The position numbers were made by a program, and so were the translations under genes. Of a stretch of DNA of 15,663 nt, positions 8,201 through 14,647 are shown one piece after another (the first letter of the stretch is position 1; the number at the start of each line of letters is the position of its first letter). Under the pieces are notes generated by a model. It worked only from the letters and a program-made list of their open reading frames with translations, was not told the origin of the DNA and did not search any database. Origin of the DNA: Candidatus Brocadiaceae bacterium (GTDB taxonomy: Bacteria; Planctomycetota; Brocadiia; SM23-32); assembly GCA_003551785.1 (NCBI GenBank), contig PUNP01000514.1, forward strand, positions 1 to 15,663, given 5' to 3'.

Positions 8201-9421
8201 GCTGTCGGTCGGCATTGAAATCCCCTCATAGATGAGATGTTCTTCACCATCATCCCAACGCCAGTCGGGTCTCAGATAAAACTCCATAGTGCCCCGCTCC
8301 GGCCCCCAGTGAACCGAGCGTCTGTCCGGATTGAAACTTCCCCTCGACAACGTACCAGCCGAAGCTCCCGTAAAAACGAAACGCCGCTTGCCGGTCAGCG
8401 ATATCGCCCTGTTCGCAGCGGCACCTTCAAGCGCACCTTCTGCAAACATCTCGTCGTTGGCGCCGGGCCAGGGCCAGCGTTCACATGCCCTGAGCACCGG
8501 ATTGTCAATCCATATCTCGGTCTCCAGTTCTCTCTCTGTCGGTTCGAGCCCCATGCAGCTTTTCTCAACATCGAGCCAGAAACGCATTTTCACTTCAGCC
8601 TCCGCAGCCTCCGGGTTAAACGCGCCCCGCTCAGAAAACTCCACGTTGTGACCTTCGGCAAGTTCTACTGTAAGCCACCGGGTATCAATAGCGTATTCCA
8701 TAATACGGCTGCCGTCGTCCCTGTACTGTTCGATCTCGACGGTGACCGGTCTTCCAAGAACTCCGCGTTCAGCAATCATCCGTGCTGCGAAATACATCTG
8801 CTGTCCCGCATAGCGGCGGACATCTATTCGTGTACTGACACAAACCGCGTTTTCCTGGCGCCCTTCTGCATTGGGATCATGCTTAATCACCAGACCCGAT
8901 ATTCCCCCCCCATTCGTACCGGTTTCAAAAGATGCCACATCGGCGCCGTCGAGCACCCAGCCATCGGGCTGCCCTCCGGAGCGGGCTGTGAAACGGGGGT
9001 TTTCGATCAGGTTCTCACGGGGAAGATCGCCGTCAGAAGTCGATGGGGACGGCACTTTCCGGCCGATCACGTCAAAATATATGTCATATAGGCCCCTTTG
9101 CCCGGTCTTCGCATGGGCGAGCCAGGTTAAGTACCGGCGCTCACGCTGCACGTGAGGATCGTATTCCGCTCTAAACTCTGCGGGCACTTCCACGGTGGCT
9201 CCTTCGCCCGAATCTCCGCGCTCTATCACGCGGACGGAACAGGGATCGAATTTTTCACCGGTGCCGCGTCCATCGAGCAGTTTCTGAAAATCAACGTCAG
9301 TTTCCACGGCAACCTCGCCGTTTGTATCCCAGGGGGAAGGTCTGATTACAGAAGTTCTGTATTTCGAAGCACTTAAATGCCACCCTTCTTCTGTATACCC
9401 GTCATTAGCATCTGAGTTCAT
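5216..9421 (-). CDS. Giant multidomain protein: LamG, CBM-like and transglutaminase-like domains
   Basis: This protein has 1401 residues. Residues 35-118 form a beta-rich domain ending YLTWLAHAK...LYDIYFD. Residues 136-312 resemble a carbohydrate-binding module (NLIENPRF...PDGWVL). Residues 375-560 are a LamG/concanavalin-like domain (GTMEFYLRPDW, NKWHHIALTWD, IFLDGSLVAV, MDELRIS). Residues about 725-865 look like a transglutaminase-like core with candidate triad C766 (VNCSYHL), H808 (GTGHQFQQAFF) and D823 (RLFDNSKRLYW). The spacing of 42 and 15 residues fits that fold. Residues about 1120-1230 resemble a NEW3-type domain (VANPGNTENFEIKL), followed by another beta-sandwich. The ATG at 9421 has GGAG ten bases upstream, and an in-frame stop lies about 50 bases further up, so no signal peptide is possible from this frame. 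By eye the gene is richer in GC than its neighbours. LamG is secure; the peptidase or transglutaminase role is inferred. Confidence 0.85.
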   Translation of the reverse strand: MNSDANDGYTEEGWHLSASKYRTSVIRPSPWDTNGEVAVETDVDFQKLLDGRGTGEKFDPCSVRVIERGDSGEGATVEVPAEFRAEYDPHVQRERRYLTWLAHAKTGQRGLYDIYFDVIGRKVPSPSTSDGDLPRENLIENPRFTARSGGQPDGWVLDGADVASFETGTNGGGISGLVIKHDPNAEGRQENAVCVSTRIDVRRYAGQQMYFAARMIAERGVLGRPVTVEIEQYRDDGSRIMEYAIDTRWLTVELAEGHNVEFSERGAFNPEAAEAEVKMRFWLDVEKSCMGLEPTERELETEIWIDNPVLRACERWPWPGANDEMFAEGALEGAAANRAISLTGKRRFVFTGASAGTLSRGSFNPDRRSVHWGPERGTMEFYLRPDWRWDDGEEHLIYEGISMPTDSDSKHSVLLKCGNKHSKLIKLGAEGDNMLEFRIADSSGTVHSVRGKAILQDNKWHHIALTWDHPGACLQIFLDGSLVAVCGPEAEPWPSTDNPEDPELGEGVGTVPGDRRSIPMQLVFGGDLLFRKNSPEILMDELRISDTVRYTDDFQPEFSPFELDEDTRALFHFENTCQGVHHGDDGVIEAFHTHPENPLKSHTYLEYFDGKRVHRSKIDVLPETRAEVFEGNRSENNTSERYLPVKSHPDPRFVRCRRRSVKRKVTGTGEQAPIDVGGDLSPVMLWEAYALAEETESGETRLPRWRAGDNVVPFTYEDLRRTLAPGVEDEVERAVKVFSYCMEVTRYFNANMVLEHVPERDGFVNCSYHLIRMLNMYYSHQCGPLNYPLRKLFILKGISANDYSGTGHQFQQAFFRGGHRLFDNSKRLYWLGRDSRSIIGMRQIHEDPWLMVRHSGNHRAYIPGRPSNARFADNPRPVLDKSPSEEEMQYTLFKPRRPHRIDMALRGGERAFVGWRNEGQWMRRHINGGPLHHGFQPPAYGNGAVVYSPTGNAEDAAERLNLRIEREGDGVLLSPDAEGDSALSYNLSSPYVLTGLQITGKWSGIGPNGLGISVRSDAEEGFEEVWTCESSEGVIEADLSELVAGRYGYELRLDVKAGNESGVVSDVQIRSPFLCSHLSLPGRLKRGRNSIEMVGGPVDRPVTAELAWTERYLSELGVRMPGISYYSPCGRYHKNLFVANPGNTENFEIKLLGEGMKGEVRIEGLPENWVTTPDSIGVEKEDGDSADINFKLCIPDVPEGRIMPYECLIEGDGREGVRRETGVILTSRSALVAETGPHTDIRGDVEVCKAPDLSGGHKVVFNGRGAANFHLKTISAGTYAAWLRIRWQPLQVNAFSLVLDDEPERMLRTCLKPSEWKESEMAYSKMTKNEKDESKVSTPHWGWYRVTGLHLDEGIDHLLSFRADKGTELDALIVVTQKQEVDRAMMNLTQNWNYAPWESPF

Positions 9422-9514
9422 CTTTTCTTGTCTCCAATTTTGTGCAGGCGAGGCCGTAACGAATTCACATTAAATTCAGAGTTCACGCTTTCGCAGTCTA
9501 CAGTTGCAGCATAA

Positions 9515-9594
9515 GCTATATAGCCAGACCAAGATGCCGGTCATATGTATAGCACGCATCCCTGCGCAGGCACTGGACAGGCAAGATACCTGTC
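9515..9594. repeat. Cluster of short palindromes in the divergent spacer
   Basis: Four elements lie within 80 bases. GCTATATAGC is at 9515-9524. GACC/GGTC arms around AAGATGCC are at 9527-9542. CCTGCGCAGG is at 9561-9570. GACAGG/CCTGTC arms around CAAGATA are at 9576-9594. The second and fourth share CAAGAT(G/A)CC(G/T)GTCATA and so look like two copies of one hairpin unit. They resemble dispersed REP-like hairpins; there is no T-run to make them terminators. No convincing promoter for the leftward gene was found here. Confidence 0.5.
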
Positions 9595-9676
9595 ATACTT
9601 TCTGACTGCTGCATTTTCTGTCTTTTCAGTCAAGCCCCTAAGTATTGATTTAACCACATAGTGCAATGATAATATG

Positions 9677-9718
9677 ATATTGAAATTGGCACTTAAAATC
9701 AAGTGTGATTTCCAATAT
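9677..9718. promoter_or_regulatory. Extended inverted repeat, probable operator upstream of rubrerythrin
   Basis: Two 18-base arms (9677-9694 and 9701-9718) match at 14 of 18 positions around a 6-base centre. The inner core is CACTT-N6-AAGTG and the outer ends are ATATTG and CAATAT. The centre is about 62 bases upstream of the expected start of transcription, a position typical of activator sites. The regulator is not known. Confidence 0.5.
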
Positions 9719-9724
9719 GATCAT

Positions 9725-9753
9725 TTGAAAACTTGTGTTGTATCTTTTATAAT
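9725..9753 (+). promoter_or_regulatory. Near-consensus sigma70-type promoter of rubrerythrin
   Basis: TTGAAA (9725-9730), a 17-base spacer and a perfect TATAAT (9748-9753) are present. Transcription should begin near 9760, giving a leader of about 68 bases. It is the best-formed promoter in the window and suggests strong expression. Confidence 0.75.
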
Positions 9754-9827
9754 TTCAACAGTGCAGTTGTGAACCGAGCGTTTTTAACTCATTCGTAGAA
9801 AACTTGATTTTAATAGGAGGTTTTACC

Positions 9828-10376
9828 ATGCATGATATGACAGCTTCTAATCTGAGGAGTGCTTACGGCGGAGAGTCGATGGCTCACATGCGCTACCAGA
9901 GCTGGGGGGAATTAGCCGAGCAAGATGGCAAGCCTAATATAGCGAGACTGTTCCGCGCCATTTCATTTGCCGAAAAAGTCCATGCCAACAACCATTTTGT
10001 TGAGCTTAAAGATTGTGAGGGCGATGAACTCGTCCCCGCCGGAGCCGTTTTTGGAATAGGTGAGGCGGCCGATAACCTGAAAGGAGCGATTGCCGGTGAA
10101 TCTTATGAGGTGGAGGAAATGTACCCGGCGTTTTTAGAAATTGCTAAATTCCAAGGAGAAATGGGGGCTGTGAGGAGTTTCACCTATGCTCTTAATGCTG
10201 AAAAGGAACACGAGATGCTTTTTTCAAAGGCCAGAGAGGCCGCCCTCGAAGATCATGACGTAGACCTTGGACCTGTTCAGATATGCCGGGTTTGTGGTTA
10301 CACCGCAGAAGGCGACGCGCCGGAAGAGTGTCCTATATGCAAAGCAAAACGCCGGTATTTCGAAAGTTTCGAGTGA
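9828..10376 (+). CDS. rbr: Rubrerythrin
   Basis: This non-haem di-iron peroxidase of 182 residues reduces hydrogen peroxide in the cytoplasm of anaerobes, taking electrons from rubredoxin or NADH-linked partners. The ferritin-like domain has the expected metal ligands: E16, E49-xx-H52, E91, E94 and E125-xx-H128. The C-terminal rubredoxin-like domain has both CxxC pairs (C153/C156 and C168/C171) binding one iron. Length and domain order (di-iron first, rubredoxin-like last) are normal. I chose ATG 9828 because a perfect AGGAGG lies seven bases upstream; an in-frame TTG at 9804 would add eight residues upstream of that ribosome site. It is preceded by a strong promoter and a long inverted repeat, consistent with regulated stress induction. 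The isomerase gene follows after 40 bases with no terminator between them. Confidence 0.96.
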   Translation: MHDMTASNLRSAYGGESMAHMRYQSWGELAEQDGKPNIARLFRAISFAEKVHANNHFVELKDCEGDELVPAGAVFGIGEAADNLKGAIAGESYEVEEMYPAFLEIAKFQGEMGAVRSFTYALNAEKEHEMLFSKAREAALEDHDVDLGPVQICRVCGYTAEGDAPEECPICKAKRRYFESFE

Positions 10377-10416
10377 GCCGGCTTTAGTTTGGCAGTTATT
10401 TTTGGGAGCTATTTTG

Positions 10417-12096
10417 ATGAATAATATGGTAAAACTGGAGGCGCCCCATAGCAGTAAACCCGGTGGTGTAAAATTTGGGGTCTTTGCTACGACTGACCCC
10501 AGGGTTGGCGATGATGACCATCAGAGATGTAAAAATATCGTCGAAATGGTTGCCGGTGTTATTGCCGGTAATGTCAAAATGCCTGATGGCAAGCCGGTCG
10601 AGGTGGTATGGAGCGATGTGTTGGTTGGCGGTGAAAAAAGCGCCGATATAGTTGCCAAGCAGTTCCAGTCGGCGGGGGTCGATGCAATAGTCTGTGCGCC
10701 GGACACCTGGGCTTTCCCGCAATTGACGCTTATGAGTCTTTTGAGCCACTTTCCCGACGATATGCCGGTTAACATTACTTGCGGCAACAGCGGCCCCAAA
10801 CCAGGTGTCGTGTTTGCCCATGCTGTCAACGGGGCACTCGCCCAGAACGGCCGGCTGACCGCTTTAAATGTTGGAACCTGGCCGGACACCGGACAAAACC
10901 CGCAGATGGACGAAAAAACCTCCAATGCTCTCGTGGATTGGTGTTATGCTGCATTAACTTATGCCGGGCTTAAAGGCCGTCGTATTGTAGTCTTTGGCCA
11001 CGATTCAATGGGGATGGAGACGGCTTTGGCTCATGTAAATGCCACCAGGAAAACTTTTGGAATGGAGATTACACGGCTTGACATGAAGCTTCTGGCGGAT
11101 ATGCTCCAAAAAGAGGCTTACGACGTTGATGAGCTCAAAACATTGCGGGCCTGGATTGATGAAAATGTTGGTGACAGAGTTGAGTTGAATAGCGACGGCG
11201 ACAGCGAACGTTTCAATAAGTCTTTAGCAATGTACCTTATTGTCCGTGATCTGATGAAAGAACTCAACGCAGTGGGCGGCGGATTCATGTCACAGCTTGA
11301 ATGGGGTTCCGACTTGCGGGGCGTTCCGATGCCGGTAGCTGATGTGATGGAAAGTCTGTTCAATTCAACTTTTGATCATCGGGGTGATAAGGCTCCGCTG
11401 CCTTACGCGACCGAAGCTGATATTCAGGGGCAGCTCACCATGCTGTTTTCCACCTGGCTTGCCGGCGGCACACCGCCCTTATTCATGGATTTCAGGAAAG
11501 TTTGGGAGCCCTGGGAAATCGAAACGCTGGCCAACGAAATCGACGCTGAATATTCTGGTGATGAATTATGGGCCAGGAAAGGATTTGTTGACGGCGATAA
11601 CAGCGGTTCAGCCAGTTTCAACTGGGCCGCCGAACCGGGCGCTTCCGCCGAAGAATGCCTGAAAAATGTCCGTTTCCCGCTTGCCGATGAGTTCTACTTC
11701 CCCGGCGGAGGTAATTCCGTCAATTTCGTTTCACCCCCGGGTATACATGGCATTGCTTCAAGGCTCGCCTACAGCTTCAATAAATCCCAATTCTCATTGA
11801 TATGGGATGAAGCTCAGACTGTCAGCCTGCCGGATGAATTGTCTGACGCCGTATGTAAAACTTCTACATATACCTGGCCACACACCTTTGTCACTCCAAA
11901 ATACGCCTCAATGACGGAGTATAAGCAGTATGCTCCCGCTAATCACTTCCATATGAACTGGGGCCTCAAACCGTCACGACTCCAGCACTGGATGGATATG
12001 ACCGGAGTCGTTTCATGCACTCCATGGAATGGACGGCCGGAGTGGATTGAGGGTGTAGACAGACCTAAACCACTTAAACAGTTGCTGGAAGGCTGA
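10417..12096 (+). CDS. L-fucose/D-arabinose isomerase-family protein (FucI-like)
   Basis: This protein of 559 residues is close to the usual 590 of L-fucose isomerase, which converts an aldose such as L-fucose to its ketose using manganese. The metal-site residues appear in order. E312 is in VMESLFNSTFD (compare AEAILNSSFDW of E. coli FucI), D335 is in ATEAD (compare ATEND), and H510 is in ANHFHM (compare ANHGV). The segment NSGSAS (395-400) also matches. Overall similarity is low, so the true sugar may differ. I chose ATG 10417 because GGGAG lies eight bases upstream; the frame stays open into the rubrerythrin gene, but that part is not coding. It probably shares the rubrerythrin transcript and ends at a strong terminator. 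Cytoplasmic. It may feed the same pathway as the aldolase at the left edge. Confidence 0.85.
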   Translation: MNNMVKLEAPHSSKPGGVKFGVFATTDPRVGDDDHQRCKNIVEMVAGVIAGNVKMPDGKPVEVVWSDVLVGGEKSADIVAKQFQSAGVDAIVCAPDTWAFPQLTLMSLLSHFPDDMPVNITCGNSGPKPGVVFAHAVNGALAQNGRLTALNVGTWPDTGQNPQMDEKTSNALVDWCYAALTYAGLKGRRIVVFGHDSMGMETALAHVNATRKTFGMEITRLDMKLLADMLQKEAYDVDELKTLRAWIDENVGDRVELNSDGDSERFNKSLAMYLIVRDLMKELNAVGGGFMSQLEWGSDLRGVPMPVADVMESLFNSTFDHRGDKAPLPYATEADIQGQLTMLFSTWLAGGTPPLFMDFRKVWEPWEIETLANEIDAEYSGDELWARKGFVDGDNSGSASFNWAAEPGASAEECLKNVRFPLADEFYFPGGGNSVNFVSPPGIHGIASRLAYSFNKSQFSLIWDEAQTVSLPDELSDAVCKTSTYTWPHTFVTPKYASMTEYKQYAPANHFHMNWGLKPSRLQHWMDMTGVVSCTPWNGRPEWIEGVDRPKPLKQLLEG

Positions 12097-12122
12097 TTGC
12101 CTGCACTGTTTTTATGTTCTCA

Positions 12123-12154
12123 CGCTGCCGTCATTTTGCCGGCAGCGTTTTTTT
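12123..12154 (+). terminator. Intrinsic terminator after the isomerase gene
   Basis: An 8-bp GC-rich stem, CGCTGCCG (12123-12130) with CGGCAGCG (12140-12147), has a 9-base loop and is followed directly by seven T residues. It separates the rubrerythrin-isomerase unit from the ATP-grasp gene. Confidence 0.9.
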
Positions 12155-12180
12155 ATTCGTAAACTTAACTATCACGTAAA

Positions 12181-13815
12181 ATGAAACACGATTTACTTCA
12201 AGAGCTATTACACGGCGTGTCAAATGCTGCCCGGGAGGCAGTTAGATGTATCGCCTGGGAAACTGACTGGAGATCAATTCTACCTAAACGATTAGCTGAT
12301 TTGCATGATGCCCAAACACAACTTCAGGTGAAATTCCCGGTATTCAATGATGAAATTGAATTTTGGGAAAGTCTTTGGAATTATACCCACCCTGTCATCG
12401 ATGAATGGAAAAAGTTACATAAAACCGCGCAATTTCGATGCACCAAAACAGCACTCGCAATAGAGGTGGAATTCCCCAAGGCATTAAAAAAACTTTATTT
12501 CTGGGCTTGTGATTTTATTGAGCAATATGCGCCCCGACGGCCGGATAAAGCCCTTTTTTCATTAGGGATTGAAGGTACCAATGATTACGAAATTTTGCAT
12601 GACAGGATCGAGGGGCTGTATGAAAGCATCAAAAGACAGGGCTGTTTCCCGGCGATAAAAGAAAATGTTGACAGGAAGCAAGAAGCTTCCAGCGTTAATT
12701 TCGCTATAATCTATGGTGGAGGATGGAATGTAAGTACCTACAGCGTGCTCGACACTGCGGCGGAATTTAAAAACATTCAGGCTTTTGCCGCGTTTGACTA
12801 TCCTGGAGCGGATAATACGTTTGAACAAATCGGGAAAAATCGTGTGAAAGTCGCAAAGTCAGGCCTTATACGCGAGGATGATGGGAGTTATTCTCTGGTT
12901 TCTTTCCGCCATCCGCGTATAATCCACTTCGCCTGTCCGCATTACTGGAACGGAACACCGCCGCATGAATTGGGGCTGCCCATATTGCGCTCAGAACTTA
13001 TTTTGAATATAGTCAATAATAAGCATGTAACCACTAAAGCTTTGAAGCACTATTGCAGCAGGCATAGTTTACCTCCGCTTTGGATACCGGAGGTGCATAT
13101 CGCTCGTCCGGATAGTCTGCCTGCGAATAGGGAGATTTTCAAGAATAAGATTGCCGGATCACTCTCCGCCCTTCGGAGCCGGTTATCAGAGAAGAAATGT
13201 AACGTAGTGGTCAAGCCTCAAACCGGTGAACAAGCTAAAGGTGTTAAAAGTTATCAAATGCCCCAGGAGCATCATGAAGCTATTGCCCATGCCGCCGATT
13301 TAGCGGTCAGTTCCGGGACAGTTATTCAGGAAAGGATTCATCCCGTTGGCGGCTTTGATTACAATTGGCGCGTTTTTGTCACGGCCGACAACGAGAGCCG
13401 TCTTCACATCGTTGGGGGGTTCGCCAGGGTGGGCTGGGGAGCCGATGTCGAGATGGTAGCTAAAGATGATATGATGGACAGGATAGGCATCGATATTGAA
13501 CAGCGTGAGGAGTTCATGGAGAAGATTTATCGTAATGCTTTGCACGCTTTCAGGGCTGTTTGCGATCTTTCCGAAAAGAATCAGGGGGATTTCCCAAAAC
13601 GTCCCTTAGGTGGTACAGGCTCTTATAGCATCCCTTATTTTTTAGGGATAGATTTAATCGGAGATGGCAAAATTATGGAAATAAATGGAGGTGAAGTGGC
13701 CGGTATGTGGACTGACGACCGGCTGTATCCCGAAACGAAAGGCCGTACTAACAGGCTGATGCTCAAATCCGCAGCAGAAGCGGCCAGGGCATATAAAATA
13801 TATGTAGAAAGGTGA
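12181..13815 (+). CDS. Orphan ATP-grasp-fold protein
   Basis: This protein has 544 residues. The C-terminal half has the ATP-grasp pattern. A lead helix (NNKHVTTKALKHYCSRHSLP, about 279-298) is followed by a strand with lysine K345 (NVVVKPQTGEQAKGV), a nucleotide-binding strand VIQERI (Q383, E384), R397 in NWRVFV, and metal ligands D491 (GIDLIGDG), E500 and N502 (KIMEINGG). Such enzymes join an amine or thiol to an acyl-phosphate made from a carboxylate and ATP. The N-terminal 170 residues are helical and unrecognised. A middle segment (about 172-255) resembles the alpha/beta N-domain of ATP-grasp ligases (FAIIYGGGWNVSTYSVL). The ATG follows the terminator by 26 bases with no obvious Shine-Dalgarno or promoter, so its control is unclear. 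No biosynthetic partner lies beside it. Fold assignment is good; the substrate is unknown. Confidence 0.75.
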   Translation: MKHDLLQELLHGVSNAAREAVRCIAWETDWRSILPKRLADLHDAQTQLQVKFPVFNDEIEFWESLWNYTHPVIDEWKKLHKTAQFRCTKTALAIEVEFPKALKKLYFWACDFIEQYAPRRPDKALFSLGIEGTNDYEILHDRIEGLYESIKRQGCFPAIKENVDRKQEASSVNFAIIYGGGWNVSTYSVLDTAAEFKNIQAFAAFDYPGADNTFEQIGKNRVKVAKSGLIREDDGSYSLVSFRHPRIIHFACPHYWNGTPPHELGLPILRSELILNIVNNKHVTTKALKHYCSRHSLPPLWIPEVHIARPDSLPANREIFKNKIAGSLSALRSRLSEKKCNVVVKPQTGEQAKGVKSYQMPQEHHEAIAHAADLAVSSGTVIQERIHPVGGFDYNWRVFVTADNESRLHIVGGFARVGWGADVEMVAKDDMMDRIGIDIEQREEFMEKIYRNALHAFRAVCDLSEKNQGDFPKRPLGGTGSYSIPYFLGIDLIGDGKIMEINGGEVAGMWTDDRLYPETKGRTNRLMLKSAAEAARAYKIYVER

Positions 13816-13843
13816 ATTTTAAAAAAAAATAACGAGACCTCCC

Positions 13844-13873
13844 GAAAAAAAACACTCCGGAGAGCGCACTCTC
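13844..13873 (-). terminator. Possible weak terminator between convergent genes
   Basis: On the minus strand GAGAG-N4-CTCTC (13860-13873) is followed after seven bases by eight T residues (13845-13852). The stem is short and not adjacent to the T-run, so it may be inefficient. It would end the PilZ-like transcript. The rest of the 73-base gap has no other feature. Confidence 0.35.
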
Positions 13874-13888
13874 ATTGTGCATATACCG

Positions 13889-14632
13889 CTATTCACCGGG
13901 ACCGGCCAGTATAAACCATAACATAGGATCAGGGCCGCCGGTAACGACATGAAGCGAAAGGTTGCCGGTATAGATAAGTTCGATTTGACCATCATTAATT
14001 CCTTCCAGATGGTGTTCATTGACAGGTTTAATAATCGTATCCTGTCTCCCCGCATCATAAACCGTCACGGAAAAAGAACTCAAATATTCCCCCTTGGTCG
14101 CCCAGAGCAAGCGCCAGGGTTTTTCCACTTTCACTTGCTTAATCCACCTTTCACCGGTTCCACTCCATTTGCCCAGGTAGTTCCCCTTTTTTACAGCGTG
14201 CCCGGGTAATGTATCTTGCAAAACATCCACATTAACATTTTTAGGGGCTGCATCCTTTTCTTCCTGCATATAATCAGTAATTGCATGCCAGGTTGGGGGA
14301 GGCACGCAAACAAAAGCCACTTCCACTTTATAAGGATGGCGTCCGCCACATTTTTGAACATCACGGACTTCAGCTTTAATTTCCGGAAGCGGCCGCCCAT
14401 GTCCAATTTTCAAATTAACACCTATCTTGCCCCCAACTTTCATTTTTTTATCACCTGTGAAGTTCAGTCCTGTTTTACCGAGGTTTTTCACCCTCATGGG
14501 GGACGAAGCCTTGCCGCGCTTTAAATGATTAAGGAAAGAAGTTGAATGGTAAGTCAATCGAACATCATCACACTCAACCCTGCCGGTCTGCCATTGATCA
14601 GACTGTTTATCACTATCTTGCTTTTTAACCAT
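13889..14632 (-). CDS. Degenerate PilZ-like domain protein with C-terminal beta domain
   Basis: This protein has 247 residues. Residues about 15-125 follow the PilZ plan: an N-terminal RVECDDVRLTY strand, a central VKNLGKTGLNF turn, a KVGGKIGVNLKI hairpin and a closing YKVEVAFV strand. PilZ domains bind c-di-GMP through RxxxR and [D/N]xSxxG; here the second motif reads NLGKTG (N50, Gly52 in place of Ser, G55) and the arginine motif is not intact, so binding may be weak or lost. Residues about 150-245 form a separate tryptophan-rich beta domain (KWSGTGERW, KPWRLLWATKGEYLSSFSV, LSLHVVTGGPDPMLW) seen in various hypothetical proteins. No signal peptide. The ATG at 14632 follows a wrecked c-di-GMP turnover gene by 15 bases on the same strand, which supports a former c-di-GMP effector role. 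The ribosome site is weak (GGGG ten bases upstream). Confidence 0.62.
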   Translation of the reverse strand: MVKKQDSDKQSDQWQTGRVECDDVRLTYHSTSFLNHLKRGKASSPMRVKNLGKTGLNFTGDKKMKVGGKIGVNLKIGHGRPLPEIKAEVRDVQKCGGRHPYKVEVAFVCVPPPTWHAITDYMQEEKDAAPKNVNVDVLQDTLPGHAVKKGNYLGKWSGTGERWIKQVKVEKPWRLLWATKGEYLSSFSVTVYDAGRQDTIIKPVNEHHLEGINDGQIELIYTGNLSLHVVTGGPDPMLWFILAGPGE

Positions 14633-14647
14633 TTAACTATAACCCCA

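Noticed and set aside
8237..9091. A 284-codon open frame on the plus strand inside the giant LamG gene
   Set aside because: It is an antisense shadow of a GC-rich gene. It shows no domain and no ribosome site, and the opposite strand encodes recognisable LamG and CBM-like domains.
9664..9684. Fur or PerR box before rubrerythrin
   Set aside because: TGATAAT is followed by a direct rather than inverted second half, so it does not fit the 7-1-7 motif. The longer inverted repeat beside it is a better candidate.
9804..9827. An upstream TTG start for rubrerythrin
   Set aside because: The added residues include the perfect AGGAGG site itself; ATG 9828 is correctly spaced from it.
10267..10416. An upstream extension of the isomerase frame inside the rubrerythrin gene
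   Set aside because: The segment overlaps the rubredoxin-like domain codons in another frame and lacks a ribosome site; ATG 10417 has GGGAG eight bases upstream.
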